A model generated the notes under the pieces. The model made no database searches. It was not told where the DNA came from and worked only from the letters and a program-made list of their open reading frames with translations. 64,000 nucleotides of DNA, from the NCBI GenBank assembly GCA_041690495.1, contig JAWLHE010000007.1:248001-312000 (forward strand), given 5' to 3'. The translations under genes were made by a program, and so were the position numbers. Source of the stretch: DATAAP01 sp041690495. GTDB lineage: Bacteria > Pseudomonadota > Alphaproteobacteria > CACIAM-22H2. Below, piece after piece: positions 9,002 to 17,168 of the stretch. Each line of letters begins with the position of its first letter. Position 1 is the stretch's first letter.

Positions 9002-9193
9002 ATGATGGTCGGATCGATGCCGCTCGCGCGATTTCACGTGCAGGCCGATGGAGTCTGGCTTGAGATCGAATCGCCGAGCGGAAAACGTGCGGCGATCAAT
9101 CTGCGCGAGGTCGGCGCCGCGTCCGAGGTTGGCGAGGCGTTTCGTGAATGGTGCGACTGGCATGTTTCGCGCGTGATCGCGGCGGAGAATTAG
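9002..9193 (+). CDS. Small hypothetical protein, 63 aa
   Basis: A short protein starting MMVGSMPLARFHVQ, with a strong ribosome binding site aggaaggg at 8989-8996. It contains alternating polar and hydrophobic strands (GVWLEIESPSGKRAAINLREV) followed by an amphipathic helix (ASEVGEAFREWCDWHVSRVIA). It has one Cys and two Trp near the C-terminus and no signal peptide. I do not recognise a family. The good ribosome binding site and plausible fold make it likely to be real. It is followed by the convergent esterase-like gene only 28 bp away. Confidence 0.55.
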   Translation: MMVGSMPLARFHVQADGVWLEIESPSGKRAAINLREVGAASEVGEAFREWCDWHVSRVIAAEN

Positions 9194-9221
9194 CGGCGGG
9201 AGCGTTGCCGTAAGCGCGTCC

Positions 9222-10205
9222 TCAGCGCTGCGGCGCCGGGCGGTCGGCGGTTCGGACGGACGCGCGCCCCGGCCGAGACGCCGCCGTTTGGTAATCGGTC
9301 AGCACGTCGAACCAGAGCCGGGCCACGCCGTCGAGGCCCTGATCCGAGAAATGACAGAGATTCACCGCACGGTCGGAGATGTGATCCAGCGTGTCTATGT
9401 CCGGCCCGCGGCGGACATTCGCGGCCGCATAAAGCGTGGGTAGCTCCGCCTGCGCCTCTCTGATCTCCTCGATGCCGTGATTGTTGCAGATTGTCGCTTG
9501 GGCTACCCAGATCGGCGCGCTGACCCCGTTGGAACGCAGATAGTTGCTCATTTGGGCGAAGAGCCGAATGTAGACGTTCCTGCCCAGGTTGCGGTCGGAC
9601 TCGCCCTGCTGCCAGAGCACATGTGTAATCTCCAGGCCGTGACGCCGGAGCTTGGAGGCGGCGGCCACCGCATGGGCTGCCGGACCATTCTCGCCGACCC
9701 AGGCATGGATGGATGTTCCGCCGACGGCGACGGTCACAAGAAGGACCTGGCTGAGAACACCGCGGCCGACCAAGGCCTCGCCGAGGCGAGTCCACGGCGT
9801 CCCGCCGTCGCCGGTTGCCCCCAGGAGCGGGTCTTCGGCGCGGTAGCAGCGGCCAGACATCCAGTCGAAATTGTAGACCTCGCCGTGCGGGCGGTAACGC
9901 GTCTCGCCGTGATTGGCGGCATTGGATTGCCCCATGATCAGGATCACCGCGGCATCACGCTTCAGGCTTCCGCAAGCAATTTCCTCGCGCGCGCGGGTGT
10001 CGCTGTAGATCTCGTCGCGAGGCGTGAAGATCCCGCGCTCCGGCCAGACCGCCCGGCGCAGACCCCCCAACTCTTCCATCGGGAATGTCCGGTAGGCGTG
10101 CGAAACCGCTCCATAACCATATGAGGCGACGAGGACAACGGACAGCAGCAAAGCCTGATTGCGCATTGCGGTAGTAGAGTGGTGGAAGGCTTTGGTGGCG
10201 TCCAT
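9222..10205 (-). CDS. SGNH-type carbohydrate O-acetylesterase-like protein (SASA/DUF303 family)
   Basis: A 327-residue protein with an N-terminal hydrophobic anchor or signal peptide (core LLLSVVLVASYGYGAV) and an SGNH-hydrolase domain of the sialate O-acetylesterase type. Block I is ILIMGQSNAANHG with the nucleophilic Ser in GQSN. Gly and Asn/Gln oxyanion positions lie in VAVGGTSIHAW and VLWQQGESD, and the catalytic His is in NLCHFSDQG near residue 290. The second in-frame ATG at 10166 would place the signal peptide right at the N-terminus and may be the true start. Enzymes of this family remove acetyl groups from sugars outside the cytoplasm. With glycosyltransferases and an acyl carrier/FkbH pair nearby, editing of the exported polysaccharide is likely. 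Confidence 0.82.
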   Translation of the reverse strand: MDATKAFHHSTTAMRNQALLLSVVLVASYGYGAVSHAYRTFPMEELGGLRRAVWPERGIFTPRDEIYSDTRAREEIACGSLKRDAAVILIMGQSNAANHGETRYRPHGEVYNFDWMSGRCYRAEDPLLGATGDGGTPWTRLGEALVGRGVLSQVLLVTVAVGGTSIHAWVGENGPAAHAVAAASKLRRHGLEITHVLWQQGESDRNLGRNVYIRLFAQMSNYLRSNGVSAPIWVAQATICNNHGIEEIREAQAELPTLYAAANVRRGPDIDTLDHISDRAVNLCHFSDQGLDGVARLWFDVLTDYQTAASRPGRASVRTADRPAPQR

Positions 10206-10251
10206 TGCCCATCCGGGCGGGATCCGGCGCCGCTTCGGATGACGAGCTTAA

Positions 10252-10430
10252 GGTTCCGACAAAGATTCCTTCGGCTACCGCTCGAATCGGAACCAATGCC
10301 CTGTTTCGACGTTCAATAGAACGTCTACTGGAGACGCATCTCATTTTGGTCCGTGTCCGACGGGCCAGAGGCCCAAGAGTCACAGGCTGTTTCCCCCCAT
10401 CAGTCGTGGCTCTTGGGCCAAATTTTTATG
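10252..10430 (+). ncRNA. Structured intergenic segment, candidate small RNA
   Basis: The 479-bp gap 10206-10684 has no credible gene but holds three successive inverted repeats. ggttccga (10252-10259) pairs with tcggaacc (10287-10294). gacgttc (10308-10314) pairs with gaacgtc (10319-10325) across an aata tetraloop. A 14-bp stem, 10370-10383 with 10406-10419 (one G-U pair), is followed by aaatttttatg. The last element looks like a rightward rho-independent terminator, although both neighbouring genes are leftward, so a plus-strand RNA ending near 10428 is the simplest reading. No clear promoter was found. The rest of the gap (10431-10684) contains short GC hairpins only. Confidence 0.35.
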
Positions 10431-10684
10431 CCGTCCGGCCTGGGCTAGGTTGATCTTTATCTTACGGACCCGTGGCCCGGAGCCGCTGCGACCCACGACC
10501 CGCTGCGCTCGCTTTGAATGAGCGCCCAACGTGCGGCGGCAATGCCTCGTCCGGCGACGCATTCGCGAAGATCAAGGAAACGGCCTTGGACCGTCGGTAC
10601 CGGCCCCTTTTCGGGCCCGAACCGTGAGTCAGATCCCAGAGATCTCGGGAATCTTCCTTCGATTCAATCCCGCGGAACCAGGTG

Positions 10685-10987
10685 CTAGCCGATCTGGAAA
10701 TACAGGGCAGCGACGGCGGTAGTGACCGCGGCTCCCAGAGTTTCAGTGCCTTCGACGATCCGCCGAAACGCGAACTCGGGATGATCTAGAAGATCGCCCA
10801 CGACCGACAGGGCGCCCTCTGTCAAGGCGATCACGAAGCCCAGATGGGTCACGATCTGAAAGGCGAACCCCATCGAGTACGGCAGCGCCGCGCCGATCGC
10901 CAGCGCCGCGCCAAGGCAGACCAGCGCCTTCTTGCCGGTTTCCATGCAGAGCTGACGTGCCGGAAATGTCGTGGTGATGTCGGTCAT
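10685..10987 (-). CDS. Small membrane protein, unknown function
   Basis: A 100-residue protein with three probable hydrophobic segments: ALVCLGAALAIGAALPYS (about 20-37), FQIVTHLGFVIALTEGAL (about 42-60) and LGAAVTTAVAALYF near the C-terminus. Between them is a short charged loop (DLLDHPEFAFRRIVEG). I do not recognise a family. The start at 10987 follows cggggaacc; an upstream ATG at 11044 would add a tail unlike the rest. The gap upstream carries a TTAA-N6-TTAC pair (11038-11051) similar to the one before the EAL gene. Confidence 0.6.
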   Translation of the reverse strand: MTDITTTFPARQLCMETGKKALVCLGAALAIGAALPYSMGFAFQIVTHLGFVIALTEGALSVVGDLLDHPEFAFRRIVEGTETLGAAVTTAVAALYFQIG

Positions 10988-11067
10988 GGTTCCCCGATGG
11001 GCTCGTGCCGTTGTCGACGACGTCGGGGAAGCAATAGTTAACAAAGGTTACCAAACCCTTTCGGGGC

Positions 11068-11673
11068 TCAGCGCTGATAGAGCCCCTCCGGCCCCGGCGG
11101 CACGAGCGCAGGGTTGATCGTGGGAACCGGCCGGGCCATCGGGGTGATCGGGGGGGTGGCGTCCAGAGCAGGCCGCTGCCCCGCCGCGGCCGCGCGCTCG
11201 AGCGCCAGCGCGCGATCGACGCCGTACACCGGCACGGTCGCCTCGCCATAGGCAAGCGGTTGATCCTGCGGATCGAGCGCGAAGACCTCGAACCGGTACA
11301 GGTGGTATGGCCGCTGCGAATAGATCTCCATTGCGCCGAGGCACGGTGCTGGGTAGTCGGGCAAGACGCCTGCGGGGATGCCGCCGGGCCGGGCGTCGGT
11401 GGTGATTTGCCAGGCCTCTCCAAACAACACGTCTATGTTGGACATGCGCAGCCTATATCGGGCGGTTGCCGCGGGCGCGTTGCGGATCCTGATCTCCGGC
11501 GAAACGCCCAGGCTGCACATGTTCTTTGTCGTGACCTGGGTCGCGACACTGAGGCGGGCCAGATCGGGAAACGATGGCGGCGGCGGCGCGCAGGCCGCTA
11601 CTCCGGCGAGCAACAGCGCCGCCCCGAACGGCGGCGACCGCATCATGCGGCGAATCGCATTCACATTCCCCAT
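11068..11673 (-). CDS. Predicted lipoprotein, unknown function
   Basis: A 201-residue protein whose N-terminus (MRSPPFGAALLLAGVAACAP) is a lipoprotein signal with a lipobox-like VAAC and Cys28 as the likely lipidated residue. The mature part has beta-strand character (VTTKNMCSLGVSPEIRIRN, YRLRMSNIDVLFG) and ends in a Pro-rich tail. No catalytic motif is visible and I cannot name a family. Start candidates are 11673, 11646 and 11643; all keep the lipobox. It is upstream of, and may be co-transcribed with, the small membrane protein at 10685-10987. A membrane-anchored periplasmic role is inferred. Confidence 0.65.
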   Translation of the reverse strand: MGNVNAIRRMMRSPPFGAALLLAGVAACAPPPPSFPDLARLSVATQVTTKNMCSLGVSPEIRIRNAPAATARYRLRMSNIDVLFGEAWQITTDARPGGIPAGVLPDYPAPCLGAMEIYSQRPYHLYRFEVFALDPQDQPLAYGEATVPVYGVDRALALERAAAAGQRPALDATPPITPMARPVPTINPALVPPGPEGLYQR

Positions 11674-11750
11674 GCGGCTGTTCTACCTTGCCGCACGCCC
11701 GACTCAATAGGGCAAATTCCGTGGGCGAATCCGATCGAACTGGAGGAGCG

Positions 11751-12857
11751 ATGACCGAGACCGCCGATTGTGTGGTGATCGGAGCTGGCGTCGTCGGACT
11801 GGCGGCGGCGCGGGCCCTCGCGCTCGCCGGCCGCGAGGTCATCGTGCTGGAGGCGGGCGATGCGATCGGCACCGAAACCAGCTCCCGCAACAGCGAGGTG
11901 ATCCATGCCGGGATCTACTACGTTCCAGGCAGCCTCAAGGGGACGTTCTGCGTCGCCGGAAAAAAATTTCTCTACGAATACTGCAAGGAACGGGGCATTT
12001 CGTACCGCAATTGCGGCAAGCTGATCGTTGCAACGAGCGAGGCGCAACGCCCCGCCCTCGAGAAGTTCCGCGCCAATGCCGCCGCCAACGGCGTCGATGA
12101 CCTGCGCATGATCGGAGGAAATGAGGCGAGGGTAATCGAACCGAACCTGCATTGCGTTGCGGCGCTCGTGTCGCCTTCGACCGGCGTCATCGACAGTCAT
12201 GGCCTGATGTTGGCCTATCTCGGCGACGCGGAGGCGCACGGCGCAATGATCGCCTTCAACAGCCGGGTCGACGCCGGCCGCATCGTCGATGGCGCGATCG
12301 AGTTGGACGTCGGCGGGGCGGACCCGATGCGCCTGCGCTGCCGCAGCGTCGTCAATTCCGCCGGGCTGCATGCGCAGCAACTCGCGCTGCGCATAGACGG
12401 CATTCCGGCCGCGACGATCCCGCCTGCCCATTTCGCCAAGGGCAACTACTTCGCGTTAACGGGCAAGGCGCCGTTCTCACGGCTGATCTATCCAGTGCCG
12501 GAACCCGGCGGCCTTGGCGTGCACATCACGGTCGACCTCGCCGGGCAGGCGCGGTTCGGGCCCGATGTCGAATGGGTCGACAGGATCGAGTACTCGGTCG
12601 ATCCGCGCCGCGCCGACAAATTCTATGCGGAGGTGCGTCGCTACTGGCCCGAGTTGCCCGACGACAGCCTGCAGCCGGCCTATTGCGGCATCCGGCCGAA
12701 GCTGGGGCCGGCGGGAACGCCGGCTGCGGATTTCATCGTACAGGGACCGAAGGACCACGGCGTGCCAGGGCTGGTCAATCTCTACGGCATCGAATCGCCG
12801 GGACTCACCGCCTCGGCGGCACTTGCGGCGCACGTAGCGGAGATTCTCGCAGCCTAG
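11751..12857 (+). CDS. FAD-dependent oxidoreductase, L-2-hydroxyglutarate oxidase-like
   Basis: A 368-residue DAO-family flavoprotein. The N-terminal GxGxxG dinucleotide fold reads VVIGAGVVGLAAARALA with the FAD-ribose Glu in VLEAGDAIG. The segment SSRNSEVIHAGIYYVPGSLK is typical of L-2-hydroxyglutarate oxidases (LhgO) and related D-hydroxyacid or amine oxidases. C-terminal GIRPKLGP and GIESPGLTASAALA complete the FAD site. ggaggag lies just before the ATG at 11751. A perfect 7-bp hairpin follows at 12916-12932 without a T-run. Next come a HpaI-type aldolase and a 2-hydroxyacid dehydrogenase on the same strand, so oxidation of a 2-hydroxyacid feeding an aldol cleavage is a fair guess. The exact substrate is unproven. 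Confidence 0.85.
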   Translation: MTETADCVVIGAGVVGLAAARALALAGREVIVLEAGDAIGTETSSRNSEVIHAGIYYVPGSLKGTFCVAGKKFLYEYCKERGISYRNCGKLIVATSEAQRPALEKFRANAAANGVDDLRMIGGNEARVIEPNLHCVAALVSPSTGVIDSHGLMLAYLGDAEAHGAMIAFNSRVDAGRIVDGAIELDVGGADPMRLRCRSVVNSAGLHAQQLALRIDGIPAATIPPAHFAKGNYFALTGKAPFSRLIYPVPEPGGLGVHITVDLAGQARFGPDVEWVDRIEYSVDPRRADKFYAEVRRYWPELPDDSLQPAYCGIRPKLGPAGTPAADFIVQGPKDHGVPGLVNLYGIESPGLTASAALAAHVAEILAA

Positions 12858-13080
12858 GTGCTCAGTGCCGGGCCCGATGTAGCGGGCACGGCCGCAGGCT
12901 CTCGAACCTGCGTCGCCGGAGCGGGGCTCCGGTGACGAGCCGACCATGTCCTCGATTGCCGGCAGTTCCGGCGCGGTCGTGCCATGCGGAAAGATCGCGA
13001 CCGCCGCGCCGCCGGTATGCTATCGGATGACCTTGCAATCATGTGCGGGGATTACCCGCCGTCCATGACGGGAAAAACGC

Positions 13081-13851
13081 ATGCAACTTGAGATGCCGCG
13101 AAACGAGTTCAAGCGCGCGCTCGCCGCCGGACGGCCGCAGATCGGCCTGTGGAGCAGCCTGTGCAGCAATGTCGTCGCCGAGGTCATCGGCGGCTGCGGA
13201 TTTGACTGGATCCTGGTCGACACCGAGCATTCGCCCAACGAGGTGCCGAACGTTCTCTCGCAGCTTCAGGCGCTTGCGGTAGGGACCGCGACGCCGATCG
13301 TGCGGCCGGCCTGGAACGATCCGGTCCTGATCAAGCGCTTCCTCGACATCGGCGCGACCGGCCTGCTGATTCCGTTCGTCCAGAACGCCGACGAAGCCCG
13401 CAAGGCCGTCGCCGCGACACGTTATCCGCCCGACGGCATTCGCGGCGTCGCAACGTCGACCCGGGCCGGACGCTTCGGCCGGACGAAGGCCTATCTGCAG
13501 AAGGCCAATGACGAAATCTGCGTGCTGGTGCAGGTTGAGACGAAGACGGCACTCGACAATCTCGAGGCGATCGCCGCCGTCAAGGGCGTCGATGGCGTGT
13601 TCATCGGCCCGTCCGATCTCGCGGCGGCGCTCGGACATCTCGGCGATCCCGGCCACGCCGAAGTCCAGGCGGCGATCTCCGATGCGGTGAAGCGCCTCAA
13701 GGCGAGCGGCAAGGCGGCCGGTATCCTCACCTCGAGCGAGGCCGACGCCAGGCGCTATCTGGCCGAGGGCTATACTTTCGTCGCCGTCGGCTCAGATATC
13801 GGCCTGCTCGCCCGTGCCGGCGAGGCGCTCGCCGCCAAATTCAGACCCTGA
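13081..13851 (+). CDS. HpcH/HpaI-type class II aldolase
   Basis: A 256-residue metal-dependent aldolase of the HpcH/HpaI family, which cleaves 2-oxo-3-deoxy or 4-hydroxy-2-oxo acids to pyruvate or a 2-oxoacid plus an aldehyde. Characteristic motifs are GLWSSLCSN near the N-terminus, ILVDTEHSPNE with the catalytic His, IVRPAWND, GATGLLIPFVQNADEA, VQVETKTALDN with a metal-binding Glu, and VFIGPSDLAAALG with a metal-binding Asp. Length matches the family. It is followed 21 bp later by a D-2-hydroxyacid dehydrogenase, so the pair may process a keto-deoxy acid and the resulting 2-oxoacid or glyoxylate. Confidence 0.88.
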   Translation: MQLEMPRNEFKRALAAGRPQIGLWSSLCSNVVAEVIGGCGFDWILVDTEHSPNEVPNVLSQLQALAVGTATPIVRPAWNDPVLIKRFLDIGATGLLIPFVQNADEARKAVAATRYPPDGIRGVATSTRAGRFGRTKAYLQKANDEICVLVQVETKTALDNLEAIAAVKGVDGVFIGPSDLAAALGHLGDPGHAEVQAAISDAVKRLKASGKAAGILTSSEADARRYLAEGYTFVAVGSDIGLLARAGEALAAKFRP

Positions 13852-13872
13852 TCAAGCAAGGCTGGAGTTCTC

Positions 13873-14811
13873 ATGAAGCCCGATCTCATTTCCCTTGCCC
13901 CGCTGCTACCGCGGCAGATGAAGGAAATCGAAAGCGAGTTTACCGTGCACACGCTTCCCGAACCCGCTGAGCGGCCCGCATTTCTCGCCCGGCTCGCCGA
14001 CCGTGTGCGTTTCGTGCAGACGACCGGCTTCTACGGCGCCGATGCGGCGCTGATCAATGCGCTGCCCAAGCTCGAGATCATCGCGTGCATGGGCGTGGGC
14101 GTCGATGCAGTCGACCTGAAGGTCGCGAAGGCGCGCGGCATCGCCGTCACCAACACGCCGGACGTGCTCAATGACGACGTCGCCGACCTCGCCATAGCGC
14201 TGATGCTGATGGCTTCGCGCCGGCTTGCGGTCAGCGACCGTTTCGTGCGGGAAGGAAAATGGCTTCAGGGCTCGCAGCCGCTCGCGCGCAAGATGTCCGG
14301 CAAGAAGCTCGGGATTCTCGGGCTCGGGCGCATCGGCAAGGCGATCGCGCGTCGCGCCGAGGCGTTCGACATGGACATCTCCTATCATGGCCGTCAGCGC
14401 CAGCCAGCCGTTTCCTATCGCCACTATCCCGACCTCGTCGCGATGGCGAAGGACGTCGATTTCCTGGTCGTGATCTGCCCGGGCGGCGAGGCGACCCGGA
14501 ACCTCCTGAACGCAAAGGTCATGGAGGCGCTCGGGCCCGAGGGCATCCTGGTCAATGTCGCGCGCGGCACGGTGGTCGACGAGCCGGCGCTTGTCGACGC
14601 CCTGAAGTCGGGCAAGCTGGGGGGGGCCGCCCTCGACGTGTTCGTGGACGAGCCGAACGTGCCGAAAGAGCTTCTGGCGATGGAGAACGTGGTGCTGGCG
14701 CCGCATGTCGGCAGCGCCACGACCGAGACGCGCAACGCAATGGCCGATCTCGTCGTCGCCAATCTGCGCGCGCATCTGCGCGGGCAGAAGCTCGTCACGC
14801 CGTATTTCTGA
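13873..14811 (+). CDS. D-isomer-specific 2-hydroxyacid dehydrogenase (glyoxylate/hydroxypyruvate reductase type)
   Basis: A 312-residue NAD(P)H-dependent reductase. The catalytic triad of the D-2-hydroxyacid dehydrogenase family is intact: Arg in NVARGTVVDE, Glu in DVFVDEPNVP and His in LAPHVGSATTET. The nucleotide fold is LGILGLGRIGKAIARR. VTNTPDVLNDDVADLA is typical of the glyoxylate/hydroxypyruvate reductase branch (GhrB-like). It sits 21 bp after the aldolase and is probably in its operon, reducing the 2-oxoacid released by cleavage. The gene ends convergently, 9 bp from the CoA-transferase genes. Confidence 0.88.
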   Translation: MKPDLISLAPLLPRQMKEIESEFTVHTLPEPAERPAFLARLADRVRFVQTTGFYGADAALINALPKLEIIACMGVGVDAVDLKVAKARGIAVTNTPDVLNDDVADLAIALMLMASRRLAVSDRFVREGKWLQGSQPLARKMSGKKLGILGLGRIGKAIARRAEAFDMDISYHGRQRQPAVSYRHYPDLVAMAKDVDFLVVICPGGEATRNLLNAKVMEALGPEGILVNVARGTVVDEPALVDALKSGKLGGAALDVFVDEPNVPKELLAMENVVLAPHVGSATTETRNAMADLVVANLRAHLRGQKLVTPYF

Positions 14812-14820
14812 CAGCGGTCT

Positions 14821-15489
14821 CTACACGCCGTTCAGCGGACGCCAGTCATTGGCAAGGCGCAGGCGCGCGCCGGTGCGGGCCTGGAGCGCCTCGAAATCCA
14901 TTCCGGGAATGATTTCGCGGACCAGCAGCCCGTCGTCGGCGACGTCGATGACCGCCATGTTCGTGTAGATGCGATCGACAACGGACGGGGCCGTGAGCGG
15001 ATAGGTGCATCGCTCCACGATCTTGGGGGCACCGGATCTGGTGACGTGCTCCATCAGGACCCAGACTGCCTTGGCGCCGGCCGCGAGATCCATGGCGCCG
15101 CCGACGGCAGGCGGGGATTTCTCGTCGCCGGTGCTCCAGTTCGCGAGGTCGCCGTCCGACGAGACCTGGAAGCCGCCGAGCAGAGCGAGGTCGAGATGGC
15201 CGCCGCGCATCATCGCGAATGCGTCGGTGTGGTGGCAGATCGCCGCGCCCGGCAGCAGCGTCACGAAGTGCTTCGAGGCGTTGATCAGGTCCAGATCCTC
15301 TTCGCCCTTCGGCGGCGCCGGCCCCATGCCGAGAATGCCGTTCTCGCTCTGATAGATCACCTCGCGGTCATGCGGCACGAAATTGGCGACCAGGGTCGGC
15401 AGGCCGATGCCGAGATTGACATAGGCGCCGTCCGGGATATCGCGCGCCGCGCGGCGCGCGACCTGTTCGCGCGTAAGGACCTGGCTCAT
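14821..15489 (-). CDS. scoB: 3-oxoacid CoA-transferase subunit B
   Basis: A 222-residue beta subunit of a succinyl-CoA:3-oxoacid (or 3-oxoadipate) CoA-transferase. The catalytic Glu is in YQSENGILGMGP, and AYVNLGIGLPTLVANFVP is the conserved N-terminal motif. It overlaps subunit A by 4 bp and follows it, the normal order for this heterodimer. The enzyme moves CoA from succinyl-CoA to acetoacetate or 3-oxoadipate in ketone-body or aromatic catabolism. No aromatic ring-cleavage gene is in the window, so acetoacetate is the more likely acceptor. The sequence does not settle ScoB against PcaJ. Confidence 0.88.
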   Translation of the reverse strand: MSQVLTREQVARRAARDIPDGAYVNLGIGLPTLVANFVPHDREVIYQSENGILGMGPAPPKGEEDLDLINASKHFVTLLPGAAICHHTDAFAMMRGGHLDLALLGGFQVSSDGDLANWSTGDEKSPPAVGGAMDLAAGAKAVWVLMEHVTRSGAPKIVERCTYPLTAPSVVDRIYTNMAVIDVADDGLLVREIIPGMDFEALQARTGARLRLANDWRPLNGV

Positions 15490-16172
15490 GCTTGCCCCGC
15501 TGGCTGTGGGTTCGGTACGGCGACCACGCGATGGACGAAGATGCCCGGCGTGATCACCTGATCGGGGTCGATCCCGCCGAGGTCGACGATCTCGCGGGCC
15601 TGGACGATCGTGCAGGCAGCAGCCATCGCCATGGTCGGCCCGAAATTGCGCGCCGCCAGGCGATAGGTCAGGTTGCCCCAGCGGTCGGCGCGCTCGGCCT
15701 TGATCAACGCGAAGTCGCCCTTGATCGGCTTCTCAAGGACGTATTCGCGCCCGTCGATCATGCGCGTTTCCTTGCCATTGGCGAGGTCGGTTCCGACCGC
15801 CGTCGGCGTGTAGAATCCGCCCAGCCCGGCGCCGCCGGCGCGCATCCGCTCGCTCAGGGTGCCTTGCGGCACGAGTTCGAGCTCGATCTTCCCCGCGGCG
15901 TAAAGTTCGTCGAAAACGACCGACCCGCTGGTCTTGGGGAAGGAACAGACGATCTTCCGGACTCGGCCCGTCGAAAGCAGGGCGGACAGGTCGGTGCGGC
16001 CGGCGCCGGCATTGTTGGAGACGATCGTCAGGTCGCGGGCGCCCTGGTCGATGAGCGCATGGATCAGTTCGACTGGAATTCCGGCATTGCCGAAACCGCC
16101 GATCAGGATCACGGAGCCGTCTTGGATTCCGGAGACGGCCTCCTCCAGGGAGTTAACGCGTTTGTCCAGCAT
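15486..16172 (-). CDS. scoA: 3-oxoacid CoA-transferase subunit A
   Basis: A 228-residue alpha subunit of the CoA-transferase. SVILIGGFGNAGIPVELIHAL near the N-terminus is the CoA-binding glycine loop, followed by LTIVSNNAGAGRTDLSALL and AGLGGFYTPTAVGTDLA, both family hallmarks. The ATG at 16172 starts the conserved MLDKRVNSLEEAV segment; the longer in-frame extension is not family-like. Subunit B follows with a 4-bp overlap. The gene is divergent from the VOC-family gene at 16301 across a 128-bp gap. Confidence 0.88.
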   Translation of the reverse strand: MLDKRVNSLEEAVSGIQDGSVILIGGFGNAGIPVELIHALIDQGARDLTIVSNNAGAGRTDLSALLSTGRVRKIVCSFPKTSGSVVFDELYAAGKIELELVPQGTLSERMRAGGAGLGGFYTPTAVGTDLANGKETRMIDGREYVLEKPIKGDFALIKAERADRWGNLTYRLAARNFGPTMAMAAACTIVQAREIVDLGGIDPDQVITPGIFVHRVVAVPNPQPAGQA

Positions 16173-16300
16173 AGGGTGCGGAGAATAGCCGACACCCGAC
16201 GCCGTGGTCCACCGCGCCGCAGGCTGGTGTTTGTCCCGGAATCTCGCATAATGCAACGCAGTGCGCACTGCGGACGGAATGCCCTGGGGAGTAACGCGCC

Positions 16301-16672
16301 ATGACCGTCGCCGCCATCGATCACTACACGATTCTGACCGCCGATCTCGATGGAACCCGCCGCTTCTATTGCGGGCTCCTGGGCCTGAGCGAGGGGCCGC
16401 GGCCGCCGTTCGATTTCCCCGGCGCATGGCTCTATGCCGGCGGCCAGCCGGTCGTGCACGTCATCGCCGGGCGGGAATTTTCGGCGGACGGAACCGGAGC
16501 GGTCGATCATGTCGCGTTCCGGGCCGAAGGCGACCCCGATGTGCTGTACAGGAAGCTCGAGGACGAGGGATACCGCGTATCGTCGCGGGTCGTCCCGCGC
16601 TCCGGGATCCGCCAGCTCTTCTGCCGGGACCCGAGCGGCGTGCAGGTCGAACTCAATTTCCCGATGGCGTGA
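16301..16672 (+). CDS. VOC-family (glyoxalase/bleomycin-resistance fold) protein
   Basis: A 123-residue single VOC domain. It opens with IDHYTILTADLDGTRRFY (His8 as a probable metal ligand), continues with HVIAGRE and AVDHVAFRA (second His) and ends with FCRDPSGVQVELNFP, whose Glu is the usual last ligand. The family includes glyoxalase I, dioxygenases and epimerases, so the reaction cannot be read from sequence. A downstream overlap of 20 bp with the convergent methyltransferase gene leaves no room for a terminator. Confidence 0.82.
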   Translation: MTVAAIDHYTILTADLDGTRRFYCGLLGLSEGPRPPFDFPGAWLYAGGQPVVHVIAGREFSADGTGAVDHVAFRAEGDPDVLYRKLEDEGYRVSSRVVPRSGIRQLFCRDPSGVQVELNFPMA

Positions 16673-17168
16673 TCCGGCGGCGGCGGGCCAGAGCCGCGTC
16701 CTCGGCGGCGATCCGCTCGCGCAGCAGCAGCGCGTTGATCGCGGAAAACAGCACCGCGATCAGCCATTTGTCGAACACCAGCGGCAGCACCGCGATCTCG
16801 GCGGCGACGATCAGGTAATTCGGGTGGCGCAGATAACGGTAGGGTCCGCGCCGGACGAGCGGTGCGCCGGGCAGGGTGATGATGCGCGTGGTCCAGAACC
16901 GCCCCAGGCTGGCAATCACCCACACCCGGCCCGCCTGCAGCAGGATGAAGAGCGCCAGCCAGAACAGGTTTATCCCGGATTCGGGCGGCACGCTGAGCAC
17001 CAGCGCGACGAGCCAGCTGGCGTGCAGCAGCACGAAATACGGGTAGTGTTCGGCCCCGTGCTCGACGCCGCCCTCGTCGAGCAGCCGTCTGGCATTGCGT
17101 TGGGCCAGCAGCAGTTCGGCGAGGCGCTGCAGCAGGACGAAGCCGATGAGGTACTGCGCCGGCGTCAC
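16653..17168 (-). CDS. ICMT-family (isoprenylcysteine carboxyl methyltransferase-like) membrane methyltransferase
   Basis: A 171-residue integral membrane protein with about four hydrophobic segments. The family signature LVRRGPYRYLRHPNYLIV (about 105-122), which binds S-adenosylmethionine, is followed by a C-terminal ER-rich helix (LLRERIAAEDAAL). Its start overlaps the stop of the type III polyketide synthase gene by 4 bp, so the two are translationally coupled. The same pairing occurs in bacterial alkylpyrone/alkylresorcinol loci such as Bacillus BpsA-BpsB, where the partner O-methylates the polyketide. Methylation of an alkylpyrone or alkylresorcinol in the membrane is the best guess. Confidence 0.85.
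   Translation of the reverse strand: MTPAQYLIGFVLLQRLAELLLAQRNARRLLDEGGVEHGAEHYPYFVLLHASWLVALVLSVPPESGINLFWLALFILLQAGRVWVIASLGRFWTTRIITLPGAPLVRRGPYRYLRHPNYLIVAAEIAVLPLVFDKWLIAVLFSAINALLLRERIAAEDAALARRRRITPSGN

Noticed and set aside
12916..12932. Hairpin ccggagc-ggg-gctccgg after the LhgO-like gene as a terminator
   Set aside because: The stem is perfect but has no T-run on either side; it was only mentioned with the gene.
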